From: Rhodopirellula halodulae | GTDB lineage: Bacteria > Planctomycetota > Planctomycetia > Pirellulales > Pirellulaceae | Direction of reading: 5' to 3' | Length of the DNA stretch: 64,000 nucleotides | NCBI RefSeq assembly: GCF_020966775.1 | Contig: NZ_JAJKFV010000033.1 | Location: forward strand, 1 to 64,000 | Part shown: positions 54,619-64,000 of the stretch, piece by piece | How the letters are laid out: each line of letters starts with the position of its first letter | Position numbering within the stretch: the first letter of the stretch is position 1 | The notes under the pieces: generated by a model | What the model saw: only the letters and a program-made list of their open reading frames with translations | Database searches by the model: none | What the model was told of the DNA's origin: nothing | Made by a program: the position numbers and the translations under genes

Positions 54619-55926
54619 TCAGACCAACAATTCTCGAATCGGTTTGCCGTTGTCCGTGATGGGAATCGGCCGATCGCCGTCGTAGAGCAACTTGTTCGGA
54701 TCAATCCCCAGCGACGCATGCACGGTCGCAAAGAGATCGGGCACGCCAACAGGTGACTCGACGATGTTCTGCGACAGTTCATCGGTCACACCAAACGCCC
54801 CCGAGTGATTCAAACCACCACCGGCCAACACACACGTGAACGTTTTGCCTTGGTGCCCACGTCCACCACCTGAGTCAAATCCCGGTGGTCGACCAAACTC
54901 GGACGAGACCATGATCAGTGTCTTATCGAGAAGACCATGTTGGTCCAAATCATCCATCAACGTCGCCATGGATGTGTCGAGATCCTGGATCAGCTCGTGT
55001 TGCTTCTCGATTCCATCGTTGTGAACGTCCCAACCCGTTCCGTTGATGAAGTTCAGGTTATGCGAAACCTCGACAAACCGCACACCGCGTTGAATCAGAC
55101 GCCGCGAAAGCAAGCAACGCTGGCCGAACTCGCTGCCATACTGATTCCGCAGGGAATCCGGTTCACGATTCAGCTCGAAGACGCTGCCAAAGTCAGGTCC
55201 GCTCAGTTTCAAGGACTGCTGAATCGCCGAATCGTAATCCGCGACCGATGGGTCACCGTCAAATCGCTGCAATGCCGACTGGCGAGTCATCGACAGCAAA
55301 CGCTTGCGTTTCTCCTGCCGTGCGTTGTCGACACCGTACGGAAGCGACAAACCAGCGGGCCCCTTGGACGTGTCCGTCAAATACAGGTATCCAGCCGATG
55401 CACCCAAAAATCCAGGACCGCGCGTCACGTTTGGATAACCGATCAAAACGTAAGGCGGAACACCGTCATCCGCGGCACCCAATTCGTGTGCAACTGTGCT
55501 GCCGAGCGAGGGATAGGTGACCGTCCCCGTCACGATTCGCCCGGTGTGCATGCGATTGGTCGCCGCCGCGTGCTCATCGATCACATCATGATGGACCGTT
55601 CGTACTGCCGTGACTCGGTCCATCCGCTCTGCCAACATGGGCAGGTACTCACAAACGGAGACCCCCGGCACGGCGGTGTCGATCGATCGGTACAACGATC
55701 CAGGCTTCTTGGCTTTCGGATCGCCGACACGCTTCGGATCGAACGTGTCGATCTGCCCCATTCCGCCACCTAACCAGATGGAGATGACGTGTTCGGCTTT
55801 GCCAAACGGCGTCGACTCACTTTCGTTTGCCAACAGCGAGTTTGGAAAACGCACGTTGCCGGACAACGACAGAGCGGTTCCCGCCGCGGCGGTTTGCATC
55901 CAGTGCCTGCGAGTTGGCTTCATCAT
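54619..55926 (-). CDS. DUF1501 protein (exported)
   Basis: 435 residues from the ATG that overlaps the DUF1553 stop by 4 bp (ATGA); a second ATG follows. Tat-like start [22 protein letters not shown]. Family features: [108 protein letters not shown]. The C-terminus [29 protein letters not shown] is standard. It is shorter than the other DUF1501 protein here. The role is unknown; it is coupled to the upstream DUF1553 gene. Confidence 0.9.
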   Translation of the reverse strand: MMKPTRRHWMQTAAAGTALSLSGNVRFPNSLLANESESTPFGKAEHVISIWLGGGMGQIDTFDPKRVGDPKAKKPGSLYRSIDTAVPGVSVCEYLPMLAERMDRVTAVRTVHHDVIDEHAAATNRMHTGRIVTGTVTYPSLGSTVAHELGAADDGVPPYVLIGYPNVTRGPGFLGASAGYLYLTDTSKGPAGLSLPYGVDNARQEKRKRLLSMTRQSALQRFDGDPSVADYDSAIQQSLKLSGPDFGSVFELNREPDSLRNQYGSEFGQRCLLSRRLIQRGVRFVEVSHNLNFINGTGWDVHNDGIEKQHELIQDLDTSMATLMDDLDQHGLLDKTLIMVSSEFGRPPGFDSGGGRGHQGKTFTCVLAGGGLNHSGAFGVTDELSQNIVESPVGVPDLFATVHASLGIDPNKLLYDGDRPIPITDNGKPIRELLV

Positions 55927-58900
55927 GGGATCCACACAAATTCGGGGGAGTTGACCAACGACCAAACAACGTCTTCATAGTTTTGTCGCCAGGAGGATCG
56001 GAGACGGACATCCGGAGGGTCACCGTGCACCGCACGTTCTTCCAGTTCCAATTTGATACTGTTGGCGCGGTCGGCCAAATGATTCGACCAAGACACGTGC
56101 TCGAGCGGTGGCAGTGCGTCCAAAGAGATTCGATGAGCTTCCGGGACGACGCGGTCTTCAAACCCATCCGCTAACACTTCCGCGATGACGTGCAACTCAT
56201 CGGGATTCGGCGAACGCGAAAGGAATCGTGTGTAGAGCGATGTGGCCAAGCCGTTTGGCGTTTTAGCACTTACGGCCAAATCAGCCAACTCGCTGCCATT
56301 TGACGCGGCAACCATCCAGGAACCAAACACTGAATTGCCAATCGCCCCCGGTTGCAGCACGTTCGGATCATGATCGCGGCGATCAATCGCTGACTGGCGA
56401 GATCCGGTCCAACCAAACGTTTCGAGCACCGTGACCACGGCTCCCGCTCGTGGGAATGCCAAACTCGGCCGGTCGCGTTCGTTGGACAACGTGGTGAATT
56501 GCCACGCACGTTCGGGCGGAGCCAAATGAATCATGGTCGCGGGCGGACGACGAGCTTCTTGGTCAAACGTCAACGCTTCGACCTGCATCGGCTTTCCCGA
56601 CCCAACGACCATCGAGTCCACAATTTGTTCGGCCGTCAAACGCCGTCGGTCCGGAGCCGCAAACAACCGCTCGCCCGGTCCCACCGACGCATTGTTGCCG
56701 ATAGCTTCGCGTTGATAGGTCTGTGACTTCATGATCGAGCCAATCAAATCACGAAAGTCATAACCTCCGCCGACAAAGTCTCTCGCCAACCACTGCAGGA
56801 GCTCCGGGTGACTCGGTTGCGAGTTCTCCCAATCACCGAGCGGCTCAACGAAACCTGCTCCGACCAAACGTTGCCAAACTCGATTGACGATGACTTCGGC
56901 GAATCGCGCGTTTTCAGGAATCGTGATCGCCGCCGCCAATCGTTCGCGAGGATCAGCCGGGTCGCGCATCCAGCGATCCAATCGGTCTTCCGCCACCAAG
57001 TTTGCAAACGGCCACGTTGGAGCAACAGGCTTGCCAGGCGGCAAGGTCACCTGGATCAACGAAGCACGGCCCGGATGGTCTTCGAAGAACGCCGCCGGAA
57101 CGCTGCTGCTGGCGGGAACCTTCAGTGGTTTGCGGGCCAGCAGCGCTGCCAACGAATACAGATCTTGCTGCGTCGTTTCATGATACGGCGAATCGTGACA
57201 GCGAGCGCATTGCAAGTTCATGCCCATGAATGCGGATGCCGCCACGATGCAACGCGTCGCTTCCGGAGCGTCATTGTCGGCCGCCATCCCAAACCCAGCA
57301 CTGCCACCTTCGTACCGGCTGCCACGAAGCATCAACAACTCGGTCGCCATCCGGTCCAAAGGTTTGTGGTCCGAGAGCGATTCATGCAAGAAGAATCGAA
57401 AAGGGCCAGTGTTGTTCAATGATGGCTTGAGCAAGTTCGGATTTTCTGCCAACACGTCCTGCCAGAAGCTGACCCAGTGATCAGCGAAGCCGCTGTGGTT
57501 CAGCAAATCGTCCACCAATCGATCGCGTTTGTTCGGCGAGTCATCCTGGACAAATGCGTTGTACTGCGACTCCGTCGGTGGCACGCCGATCACGTCCAAA
57601 TAGGCTCGACGGACGAAAGAAGCGTCGTCCGTCAACCGAGCCAGCTTGATCTCGACGGATGATGTCTCCTCGGGCCACATCGCGCCATCCGCGATCCATC
57701 GATCCAACGTTTCCATTTCCTCGTTAGACAAAGGCTCCGATGGCGGCATGCGTTCCGATTCATCTTCGCTTCGAACACGCCGCATCAATTCGCTTGCATG
57801 CGGATCGCCCGCGGTCACCACGGCCTCGCCGGAATCGCCGCCCTTTCGAATGGCTTCCGCTGAACTCAATCGCAGCCCGCCTTCATCACTTTCGTCGTGA
57901 CAACGAAAACATCGATCGCGAAGGATCGGCAAAACTTCTTGCTTGAAGTGTTTGTCGTGCTCCGCGTTTGTACCCGAGCGACGATCACCGGCTTCCTGAC
58001 GTTCCAGCAAAGGCTGAATTTTCGCGGCAATGAAACGATCGATTGGATGCGGCGATTTGAGCCCGTCGTTGACGACCTTCAATTTCGGTGGGTTGATCGG
58101 CGGCAACTGCTTGATCCACGTGGACGCCATGTCATGACGTTCTTGCCAGTAATCGTTGTGCTTCGCGGCCCGCGAAATGCGATTCTTTCGGTCGTGGTGC
58201 CACAAGTCTGCTTCGAGGATCGCAGTCTGTTCCTCGATGACTTCGTCGGTCATCGGCAACCAATCCATGGCTGAATCCGGCGTGGAGTCGCCGCTGTCAG
58301 GCTGCAGCAACCGGAACGGCCCCCGACCGTGAAACTGCACCGCCACCAAAGTCTCACCGGGTTCGGTCCGGTACCTCGGACCGCCCACTACGGTTTCCAA
58401 AATGATGTCGTGTTGGCCGTCTTTCGGAAGCGAATGCTCCACGAGCGTTTCCTGCACACCGTAGGCCAAGCGTCGCATTCCCGGCCCCGGGCGTTCCGGC
58501 AATGGTTGGACTGGGTTGTGCCCATCGGTTCGTCCGGTCTGAGGTTTCACCGTCGCAATGGTTTGATCGTCCAACCAAAGCTTGGCCAAACCACGAGTCC
58601 GCACCAACCATCGATGCTCCCCCGCTGGCAAACTGGCTTTCAATCCCAAACGCAGATGAGTCGCCCCATCGTAAGATTCACGAATCCCGTAGTCGTCGTA
58701 TTTCAACGGCAATCGATGGATCAGCAACGGCCCGCGTGTTTCCAGCGTCGATCCGATCTCAGGAATCTCTTCGTCCCACTGCGTATGCGATCGGACGCTG
58801 TCATTCCACCACCAATCGATGCTCCCCACATTCAGCGGCATCTTTGGCGCGGTGGGTGGAGGCGATGGCAACGGATTCCAAGCTTTCGCGATTCTTTCCG

Positions 58901-59684
58901 CGTCCAACGATTTTCGCGAAACAACCATGCGGTCGATTCGGCCTCGGAAGCTCGATGCGGCCTGGCCACCCATCGACGAACCCACCCAGACTTCAGAATC
59001 GTCCACGACCGGAGCGTTTTGCGTTGGCCCGCCCATGTCCCATTTGCCGCTGACCCGTTCACCATTCAACCAAGCCTGCAGGCTGTTTGGTTCACCGAAC
59101 TCATAGGTCAACGCCAAATGATGCCAGGTCCGTCGCGTTGTAAAACCTTTGTCCGATGTCCAGCGATGCCATGGGCTGCCATTGATCGGTTCCGGCGTCG
59201 CGAACAAGAAACTCAAACGGCTGGTTCCATTCAGTTGCCTCAGCCGGATCGCCCAGTTCTGATTGTTGGCCGAGAAGCCTTTTGCATGCGTGCGACCTTT
59301 GCCAATCAAATAGACATTCTGACCTTCGCCGATTTCATCCACACGAACGATGGCTTCGAATGAAAAGCGATCGCCATTGTCAAAATCCCAAAACGACTTC
59401 GTCCCAGGGTCTTTGACCACCAACCGGCTTCCCTTCCCGCCGAACAACGCCGCCCGATTCTCTGCTTGTGCGTCGGGATAGCGAGGCGGCTTTGGCCCGG
59501 CGATCTCCCAGTCAACATCGCCCGCCTGCCTCAGTTCGTCAAAACTCGCTTCGGCTTCATCCAGCGAATCAAAGTCCAACACCCATGCGGCATCAGCATG
59601 TTGGTCATCCGCCGCCGCGTCCACGGAAGGCAACAACAACGCCATGCCGATCAAGCAGAAAGCGTACAAACCAGCTTTCTTCAT
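55923..59684 (-). CDS. LamG-PSCyt1-DUF1549-DUF1553 protein
   Basis: 1253 residues from ATG 59684, which starts a signal peptide ([22 protein letters not shown]); upstream in-frame ATGs at 59744 and further are possible. A LamG-like domain comes first ([61 protein letters not shown]). A middle region has a second beta domain ([23 protein letters not shown]). The PSCyt1 haem motif is CFRCH in [15 protein letters not shown]1549 has [23 protein letters not shown] and [19 protein letters not shown]1553 ends it ([26 protein letters not shown]). The added LamG and beta domains suggest glycan contact. First gene of a three-gene operon. Confidence 0.88.
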   Translation of the reverse strand: MKKAGLYAFCLIGMALLLPSVDAAADDQHADAAWVLDFDSLDEAEASFDELRQAGDVDWEIAGPKPPRYPDAQAENRAALFGGKGSRLVVKDPGTKSFWDFDNGDRFSFEAIVRVDEIGEGQNVYLIGKGRTHAKGFSANNQNWAIRLRQLNGTSRLSFLFATPEPINGSPWHRWTSDKGFTTRRTWHHLALTYEFGEPNSLQAWLNGERVSGKWDMGGPTQNAPVVDDSEVWVGSSMGGQAASSFRGRIDRMVVSRKSLDAERIAKAWNPLPSPPPTAPKMPLNVGSIDWWWNDSVRSHTQWDEEIPEIGSTLETRGPLLIHRLPLKYDDYGIRESYDGATHLRLGLKASLPAGEHRWLVRTRGLAKLWLDDQTIATVKPQTGRTDGHNPVQPLPERPGPGMRRLAYGVQETLVEHSLPKDGQHDIILETVVGGPRYRTEPGETLVAVQFHGRGPFRLLQPDSGDSTPDSAMDWLPMTDEVIEEQTAILEADLWHHDRKNRISRAAKHNDYWQERHDMASTWIKQLPPINPPKLKVVNDGLKSPHPIDRFIAAKIQPLLERQEAGDRRSGTNAEHDKHFKQEVLPILRDRCFRCHDESDEGGLRLSSAEAIRKGGDSGEAVVTAGDPHASELMRRVRSEDESERMPPSEPLSNEEMETLDRWIADGAMWPEETSSVEIKLARLTDDASFVRRAYLDVIGVPPTESQYNAFVQDDSPNKRDRLVDDLLNHSGFADHWVSFWQDVLAENPNLLKPSLNNTGPFRFFLHESLSDHKPLDRMATELLMLRGSRYEGGSAGFGMAADNDAPEATRCIVAASAFMGMNLQCARCHDSPYHETTQQDLYSLAALLARKPLKVPASSSVPAAFFEDHPGRASLIQVTLPPGKPVAPTWPFANLVAEDRLDRWMRDPADPRERLAAAITIPENARFAEVIVNRVWQRLVGAGFVEPLGDWENSQPSHPELLQWLARDFVGGGYDFRDLIGSIMKSQTYQREAIGNNASVGPGERLFAAPDRRRLTAEQIVDSMVVGSGKPMQVEALTFDQEARRPPATMIHLAPPERAWQFTTLSNERDRPSLAFPRAGAVVTVLETFGWTGSRQSAIDRRDHDPNVLQPGAIGNSVFGSWMVAASNGSELADLAVSAKTPNGLATSLYTRFLSRSPNPDELHVIAEVLADGFEDRVVPEAHRISLDALPPLEHVSWSNHLADRANSIKLELEERAVHGDPPDVRLRSSWRQNYEDVVWSLVNSPEFVWIP

Positions 59685-60010
59685 GCCCGCACGCGGCGCA
59701 CGCCAGTGGTCACTCAATCTCAGCCGTCCGGAATTCACACTCATCACGGGCTCACCGTCTTCGCCAGCGGAAGATGGCATCATTCCAGGACTCAACGTCC
59801 GAGCGTGCTCGCACGCTCTCGTTGGCAAAGCAAACGAAAACATCGCGTTTTGAGGTGGGAGGGAAGGAAGGTGGGTAGGCGGGAGCCGCGGCAGAACCAC
59901 AGCGATCTCAACACTATAGACAACATTGCCTGGTCAATGTGACGCTGATCCCCACATTTCACCTCCTGCGGAGCCGCAACTCCCGTAACCAGCCCTCGAT
60001 TACCGAGAAC
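59685..60010. other. Intergenic region upstream of the second PSCyt operon
   Basis: About 326 bp between the minus-strand PSCyt operon start and the end of the minus-strand monooxygenase-like gene. If the PSCyt start is at 59744 the gap is shorter. It should hold the PSCyt operon promoter. No palindrome or terminator of note. Confidence 0.45.
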
Positions 60011-60352
60011 TCAATCACCGAACCCATATTCGCGCTCTACTCGGCACACGCGGACTCGGTATTGTTCGTACCACTTCGCACGCCCATCGGACTGTGCCTG
60101 CCGGTGCTCGGTCGCCGCTCGCCAACGAGCGATGGCATCAAGGTCTCGCCAATAAGAAACGGTGATTCCCCCGCCATCTCCATCGCGGACACTTTCTACG
60201 CCCAAGTAGCCGTCCTGCTCAGCCGCTAATGCCAACATGCGTTCTGCCGTCGCGGAATAGCCTTCGTCATCAACGGCTGTCCGGCACGATGTGAACACCA
60301 CAGCGTAATACGGCGTCGGTGGGGTGGACGCGAGCAAGTTGTCTTCCGCCAT
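60011..60352 (-). CDS. Antibiotic biosynthesis monooxygenase-domain protein
   Basis: 113 residues from ATG 60352; the longer open frame would add 20 residues with no similarity. Pattern of a small ABM dimeric alpha+beta barrel: PYYAVVFTSCRT, MLALAAEQDGYLGVESVRDGDGGGITVSYWRDLDAIARWRAATEHRQAQSDGRAKWYEQYRVRVCRVER. The GITVSYW, AIARWR and AQ..GR..WY..Y phrases are a common subgroup of 'antibiotic biosynthesis monooxygenase family' proteins. The substrate is unknown. Probably cytoplasmic and dimeric. It has no clear operon partner. Confidence 0.78.
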   Translation of the reverse strand: MAEDNLLASTPPTPYYAVVFTSCRTAVDDEGYSATAERMLALAAEQDGYLGVESVRDGDGGGITVSYWRDLDAIARWRAATEHRQAQSDGRAKWYEQYRVRVCRVEREYGFGD

Positions 60353-60538
60353 CGCATGGTTCCGATCAAAACAGTTTCCAGGGTGTCCGGCCGCGAAGTC
60401 GAACCAATCCACTTCGTGTTCAACGAGCCAAACGGGGATGGATTCAGTTTGGCAGTCTGAGGGGCGGCGTCGAACTGGTCCAATGATGGATCAGCCCCAA
60501 TGATGGATCAGCGACTGAACAGACGGTTACTCGCTGTG

Positions 60539-60883
60539 TTACTCACTCCCCGCCTGGTCGCGTTCCAGAAATCGCTTGGCACGATCAGCCGCGGCTTCCA
60601 TCAGAGCATCCGTACGTTCCGTAGCAGTCTCCGACAGTCTCTCCGCGTCCATCTGTTGAATCGTCTCGATCGCCTTTCCGGCGCTCGCCGTCACGACAGG
60701 TTGGACTTCATCGGCGAATCGCTGGAAACGGGCCTCCATCCGCTCCGTTGTGCTGACGGCACGCTCCACCTTCGGCAACAGGCCAAATACCAATCCCGCA
60801 ACTGCCAAAGAGGTGACGAACAGATTCGCCGCCAATAGTCGCACCATCCACGTCAGCTTTTTTGACAGATCGGTCTCGTTCAA
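60539..60883 (-). CDS. Small membrane-anchored coiled-coil protein
   Basis: 114 residues. A short N-terminal cytoplasmic part and a membrane helix (MVRLLAANLFVTSLAVAGLVFGLL) are followed by a long helix rich in A, E, R and T (VERAVSTTERMEARFQRFADEV, AGKAIETIQQMDAERLSETATERTDALMEAAADRAKRFL) likely to be a coiled coil. No family recognised. Confidence 0.6.
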   Translation of the reverse strand: MNETDLSKKLTWMVRLLAANLFVTSLAVAGLVFGLLPKVERAVSTTERMEARFQRFADEVQPVVTASAGKAIETIQQMDAERLSETATERTDALMEAAADRAKRFLERDQAGSE

Positions 60884-61062
60884 TGGAATTCACCAGCAGG
60901 AAAAATGGATTGCGTGCGTGTGCCTCTGAGTCGGCTCCAGGATTCTACCACCCCGCACCACCGCCCTGGACAACCTCGACATTTGTCCGCTGCTGGAGGT
61001 TCTGCCTCAACGATCTTCTCGTACTGGCTTCATTTCAACTTAAAAAAACACCAAAAGAAACT

Positions 61063-61416
61063 TTAGACATCAGCATTCGTTCTACGTCTCCACCAAGCGA
61101 TGCCGATGTTGACGACCACGAGCGTAAGGAAAAGGCCACCCAGCAAGAGCCCAACCGCAAAGTCCCGATTGATGAAGAATGCATGGCTTGTAACCGTGAT
61201 GTCGCCCATCGACGTTGTGTTCGATGACGAGCTGGTGAACTGAAACACAATGTCTCCATCCTGCAAACTCACGTCGTCTGAAGCATAAAACCACCAAAGA
61301 GTGATCGCCCAACAACCTAGGATGAAAGCAGAAACGAACCAGTGAGCTCGAAGCGAACTGGATCGCACTGCTCCAGGCGACAGCACTGTTGAAGACTCGT
61401 ACGGATTGTCTGTCAT
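61063..61416 (-). CDS. Small planctomycete membrane protein (MTDNPYES type)
   Basis: 117 residues from ATG 61416, chosen because MTDNPYESS is a start I recall in many planctomycete membrane proteins; the open frame runs 50 residues further upstream. Two helices: AHWFVSAFILGCWAITLWWFY and FAVGLLLGGLFLTLVVVNIGIAWW, with a polar loop of about 45 residues between (DVSLQDGDIVFQFTSSSSN). The C-terminus is basic (RRRTNADV). Function unknown. Confidence 0.6.
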   Translation of the reverse strand: MTDNPYESSTVLSPGAVRSSSLRAHWFVSAFILGCWAITLWWFYASDDVSLQDGDIVFQFTSSSSNTTSMGDITVTSHAFFINRDFAVGLLLGGLFLTLVVVNIGIAWWRRRTNADV

Positions 61417-61605
61417 AGCAGAACGCCTCACCGGTAAGATCTCCTGGTAGTACCGCGTGTCGATCAGGAAGCCGATCCGTTCTATCGAACAGCCATTGCG
61501 GGAAAAGTCTAAACGATCGGCAGCTCTCACAGAGGTTGAGCTGCGCAGATGGGACGTGAAGTTCACATCAAGCGATATGACCTGCCAACTCCGGTCTGTC
61601 GAATT

Positions 61606-61764
61606 CTATCGGCGTGGGTAGCGCTCTTTGACTTGAAATCCAACAGTTTTCTCAATCGCGTCTAGCTCAACCTCCATTTCGGCGTCCGCATCATCCACGT
61701 CAAACACTTCGTTAGTGAAGAAAGTCTTGACGACTTTCGCTACGACCGTTTTCTCGCGAATCAT
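61606..61764 (-). CDS. Possible small acidic protein
   Basis: 52 residues from ATG 61764: MIREKTVVAKVVKTFFTNEV, then an acidic stretch VDDADAEMEVELDAIEKTV. The acidic composition differs from the arginine-rich shadow frames around it, which is the only support. The frame is open further upstream through a GC-rich repeat. Confidence 0.3.
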   Translation of the reverse strand: MIREKTVVAKVVKTFFTNEVFDVDDADAEMEVELDAIEKTVGFQVKERYPRR

Positions 61765-62135
61765 TGAGCAACAAAACAACCAACAGCACCAAAAACATCC
61801 CGGCTCCCCTCGCCCCGCTTCGGGGAGAGGGGTTGGGGGAGAGGGGCCACGATCCACAGCTCACCGCACAGGATCCACCGTTGGCCATCCGATCCGCTCC
61901 ACTTGCATCCACCAAACGCCACCCCCAAATCCACAACGACAAGTGGCGTCCACTGGTGCGTACAACATCGCTCGGGATGATTGGCGATCAAATGGTCCCG
62001 GCTTCGTGCCCCGAACGCGCAAACGGTCGAGGTTCCCTTGGTCGGTGCGCGCCCTGATGCGACAATGGTTCAGCCCATCCCTGTGCCTGCCCGTTTCAGA
62101 CCCTCAGACCATTTCCGCTCTCTCGCAGTCAACCG
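61765..62135. other. Intergenic region with GC-rich hairpin repeat
   Basis: 371 bp with no credible gene besides the repeat in the next entry. Frames across it are proline- and arginine-rich shadows. It separates the minus-strand small genes from the Coa1-type gene and should contain the promoter of the latter. Confidence 0.45.
61804..61846. repeat. GC-rich hairpin repeat
   Basis: CTCCCCTCGCCCCG then CTT and CGGGGAGAGGGG fold back on each other, followed by a second GGGGGAGAGGGG. I remember near-identical 'CTCCCCTCGCCCCGCTTCGG' type sequences dispersed between genes of many bacteria, including planctomycetes. It is most likely an intergenic repeat and not a terminator. Confidence 0.5.
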
Positions 62136-62585
62136 ATGTCTCAATCACCGATCGTCGAACCGATGCATCCCCAGCCCGCTCACGCTGAAGCCAAAAAGTC
62201 GAACACAGGTTGCCTCTTGCTCGGCCTGGGCGGTGGTTGTCTCGTCGTTGTATTGATTTGCGGCGGTTTGATTGGAGCAGGCATCTTCGGTGTCTTTGCG
62301 ATGATCAAATCGAGTGAACCGTACACCGAGTCGCTCGCCAAAGCACAAACGAATGTGGAGTTGCAATCAGCGATCGGGGATCCAATCGAGCCGTCTGTTC
62401 TCGTTCAAGGAAACATCAATCTCAACAACGATGACGGCAAAGCGGATCTGAACTATTCCGTCAGCGGCCCCGATGGATCGGCGACGGTGCATGTGGTCGG
62501 AACCAAAACCGACGGAAACTGGGATTACACCCGGATGGACGCAACCACAGCAGACGGGACGACCATTGACCTATTGGCCGATTAG
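62136..62585 (+). CDS. Coa1-domain membrane protein
   Basis: 149 residues. A polar N-terminus (about 22 residues), then a membrane helix with a glycine-rich stretch (CLLLGLGGGCLVVVLICGGLIGAGIFGVFAM). The rest, EPYTESLAKAQTNVELQSAIGDPIEPSVLVQGNINLNNDDGKADLNYSVSGPDGSATVHVVGTKTDGNWDY, matches the Coa1 pattern (cytochrome oxidase complex assembly protein 1). In mitochondria Coa1 helps cytochrome oxidase assembly; the bacterial role is not established. No cytochrome oxidase gene is in the window. Confidence 0.75.
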   Translation: MSQSPIVEPMHPQPAHAEAKKSNTGCLLLGLGGGCLVVVLICGGLIGAGIFGVFAMIKSSEPYTESLAKAQTNVELQSAIGDPIEPSVLVQGNINLNNDDGKADLNYSVSGPDGSATVHVVGTKTDGNWDYTRMDATTADGTTIDLLAD

Positions 62586-62713
62586 ACCGACGCGTCGACT
62601 TCGTGTTCCCCCGGGCGAGCAACACGCCATTACCCATTCCACTGATTCGAACTGCCTTTGCTTTCTGCGGACCGATTTGCCTCGTCGCTGATCGTGTTGC
62701 ACAGAAGCCCTTT

Positions 62714-63193
62714 TCACACCAGACATGGACGTCGCAGCAACAACCAGGCAACCAAACCGAAAGTTGCAATCAAACACAGCAACGGAAATTCAACCGCCGC
62801 GTAGTCCTCACTCCACGAAGAATCAAATCGAAAGGGTTGAATCACATCACCTGGCGATTCGGCAAACAGATGAAACGGACCTCGCTTCAGAAGATCAACG
62901 TGCCAATAGCCAGAAAGCGTCCCTGTCCATTGCGTCAACGGTTCAGCTTCCATGTCGCCAGTGATTGGATGTGATGCGATGGCATTGTGGGAAACTCCGG
63001 AAGCACCGCCAAGTACGATTTCTTGTGAGCCGACATCGATGAACAAATACAAATTGCAGCCCAAAAGATTGAGCGTTAAGACCATCAATGCAACAGTGGA
63101 TGCGATACCGCAGCACCAGCCGGCAATCCGCCGTGAAGTCCGCTTGTGAATTGGGCGAGTCGCTAGTGCAGATGCTTCGTACGGACGGACCAA
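62714..63193 (-). CDS. Two-helix membrane protein of unknown function
   Basis: 159 residues. Helix one is GWCCGIASTVALMVLTLNLLGCNLYLFI, helix two AAVEFPLLCLIATFGLVAWLLL near the C-terminus. The 80 residues between are likely outside (ASGVSHNAIASHPITGDMEAEPLTQWTGTLSGYWHVD). No family recognised. Convergent with the Coa1-type gene. Confidence 0.55.
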   Translation of the reverse strand: MVRPYEASALATRPIHKRTSRRIAGWCCGIASTVALMVLTLNLLGCNLYLFIDVGSQEIVLGGASGVSHNAIASHPITGDMEAEPLTQWTGTLSGYWHVDLLKRGPFHLFAESPGDVIQPFRFDSSWSEDYAAVEFPLLCLIATFGLVAWLLLRRPCLV

Positions 63194-63367
63194 ATTGAAC
63201 CAGCCCAGGTTTAGGTAGATTGGAAAACGACACCGGCATGAACGACGCGAGTATTGCCTGAACTACGGCGGCTCGTCAAATTGATTGAATATCATCGCGA
63301 ACGACCGAAGGTGCACCCGAATGGCAATAGCTTGAAAACCATGTTGCGTGACCAATCGCGATCGGGG

Positions 63368-63778
63368 TTACGACCAGAAGAATAGTTGAACGAATTCAGC
63401 GTATTCAGAACCGCCGATCAATTTCGTGCATTCTTCACGCATTTGTCGATCGGCTGATTCGTCGTCCGCTAAATCGCCGTCGTCTGCACATCGCTCGAAA
63501 AACACGTCCATTTCACAAAGTGCTGCAACAAGCGACGTTTGATTGGGAGCAGCCATGCACAGCGTTCGGTTAACAATCTCATGATCGTAAAGACAGAGTC
63601 TCCCGTCAGCGAGCAGGCAAAGCGCATCGCATTCAAGGACGCCTAGGAACGTGGACGTATCGGGAAGTTTCCAGTACGGGAAACGTTCTGTAGCGGATTC
63701 GGTTGGAACAAATTCGAGCACGCCAATTTCGCGAAGCGAGGATTGCCATGCAGCGATTGTGAGATCAATAGCCGGCAT
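63368..63778 (-). CDS. Small protein of unknown function
   Basis: 136 residues. Acidic, mixed alpha/beta, with FPYWKLPDTSTFLGVLECDALCLLADGRLCLYDHEIVNRTL then a helical end (MREECTKLIGGSEYAEFVQLFFW). The layout has some look of SUKH/SMI1-type immunity proteins, but no motif is firm. It sits near the right edge, next to the start of a likely toxin-antitoxin gene. Confidence 0.5.
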   Translation of the reverse strand: MPAIDLTIAAWQSSLREIGVLEFVPTESATERFPYWKLPDTSTFLGVLECDALCLLADGRLCLYDHEIVNRTLCMAAPNQTSLVAALCEMDVFFERCADDGDLADDESADRQMREECTKLIGGSEYAEFVQLFFWS

Positions 63779-63957
63779 ATTGAAAGATTCGGCCGCACAA
63801 CGGAAGGTTTTTGCAAAACCGACGCAACCGAAGCGAAGGTGGATTGAATTGCATTCGACTGTACAATGGGGACGAGGCCTGCACCATGGCGTAGGTATGC
63901 CCGTAGGTCCTTAGCGTAAAGACCATGTTATGTGCCCCGGCCCACCGGAGAAGAGCC

Positions 63958-64000
63958 ATGAATCTTAACCTGCCGAGCGAACTCAACGATTTTGTGAAAG
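63958..64000 (+). CDS. Start of a probable ribbon-helix-helix antitoxin (partial)
   Basis: The ATG at 63958-63960 has GGAGAAG six bases upstream, a good ribosome binding site, and the frame is open to the window edge: MNLNLPSELNDFVK. That opening resembles ParD/CopG-type antitoxins, which begin with a short beta strand then a helix of the form 'M.(V/L)(S/N)LP.EL..FV...V'. Only 14 residues are visible, so the family is a guess. A toxin gene would be expected just beyond the edge. Confidence 0.5.
   Translation, partial: MNLNLPSELNDFVK

Noticed and set aside
58329-59363. Plus-strand frame of 344 residues
   Set aside because: It is antisense to the LamG/PSCyt gene and has no motif.
1-64000. CRISPR array, rRNA, tRNA or prophage
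   Set aside because: I saw no regularly spaced direct repeats beyond the attC-like pair, no rRNA-like segment, no complete tRNA cloverleaf and no phage structural genes.

Overview
The window looks like the chromosome of a marine planctomycete close to Rhodopirellula. The evidence is the gene content. There are four secreted sulfatases, two paired cytochrome-like (PSCyt1/DUF1549/DUF1553) plus DUF1501 modules, two DUF1559 proteins with a pilin-like N-terminus and an H-x9-DG end, an ECF sigma factor of the Rhodopirellula/Verrucomicrobium type, DUF1080 domains and MTDNPYES-type small membrane proteins. Spacing between genes is loose, apart from a few coupled pairs. The species assignment is inference; no rRNA gene is present.

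Layout. (1) 1-1500: a gene end, then two structured repeats 389 bp apart that resemble integron attC sites, then a GC-rich structured segment that may be an ORF-less or decayed group II intron on the minus strand. No convincing protein gene lies here. (2) 1.6-6.2 kb: an NTF2-like protein, a secreted protein of unknown function, a PL7 alginate lyase and a coupled ECF sigma/FecR-LamG pair. (3) 6.6-12.5 kb: two DUF1559 genes in opposite orientation, each with a tiny lipoprotein gene, enclosing a DUF1080-GH78 fusion. (4) 12.7-17 kb: a DUF1553/DUF1501 pair. (5) 17.3-40 kb: the centrepiece, a locus for a sulfated rhamnose-containing polysaccharide. It has an exported protein that may be a lyase, an SGNH esterase, a TIM-barrel isomerase-like protein, four sulfatases, a large GH78 alpha-L-rhamnosidase, an AraC regulator, L-rhamnose isomerase, an NCS1-type permease, an aldehyde dehydrogenase and a double-domain class II aldolase. 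(6) 40-49 kb: pyrH-frr with a zinc-ribbon membrane protein and a lipoprotein, a small planctomycete protein, a DUF5722 glycosidase-like protein and nadB. (7) 49-52.5 kb: pssA, an SGNH-like protein and an MBOAT acyltransferase joined by 4-bp overlaps. (8) 52.6-60 kb: a beta-hydroxyacid dehydrogenase and a second PSCyt/DUF1501 module with an NHL-repeat protein. (9) 60-64 kb: small poorly characterised genes, a Coa1-domain protein and, at the right edge, the start of a likely ribbon-helix-helix antitoxin.

How it fits together (inference). Sulfatases and an esterase would strip sulfate and acyl groups outside the cytoplasm or in the periplasm-like space. GH78 enzymes would release L-rhamnose and the NCS1 carrier might import it. 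RhaA would make L-rhamnulose, the aldolase would split rhamnulose-1-phosphate, and the aldehyde dehydrogenase would oxidise lactaldehyde. The divergent AraC gene is the obvious candidate regulator. No rhamnulokinase gene is in the window, so either it is elsewhere or the route differs.

The most unusual items are the attC-like pair with compensatory stem changes, the tandem aldolase whose second half has lost three of four metal ligands, the DUF1080 fusions to two unrelated catalytic domains, a C-terminal module shared by a rhamnosidase and a sulfatase, and a sulfatase with CTVTR in place of CxPxR.
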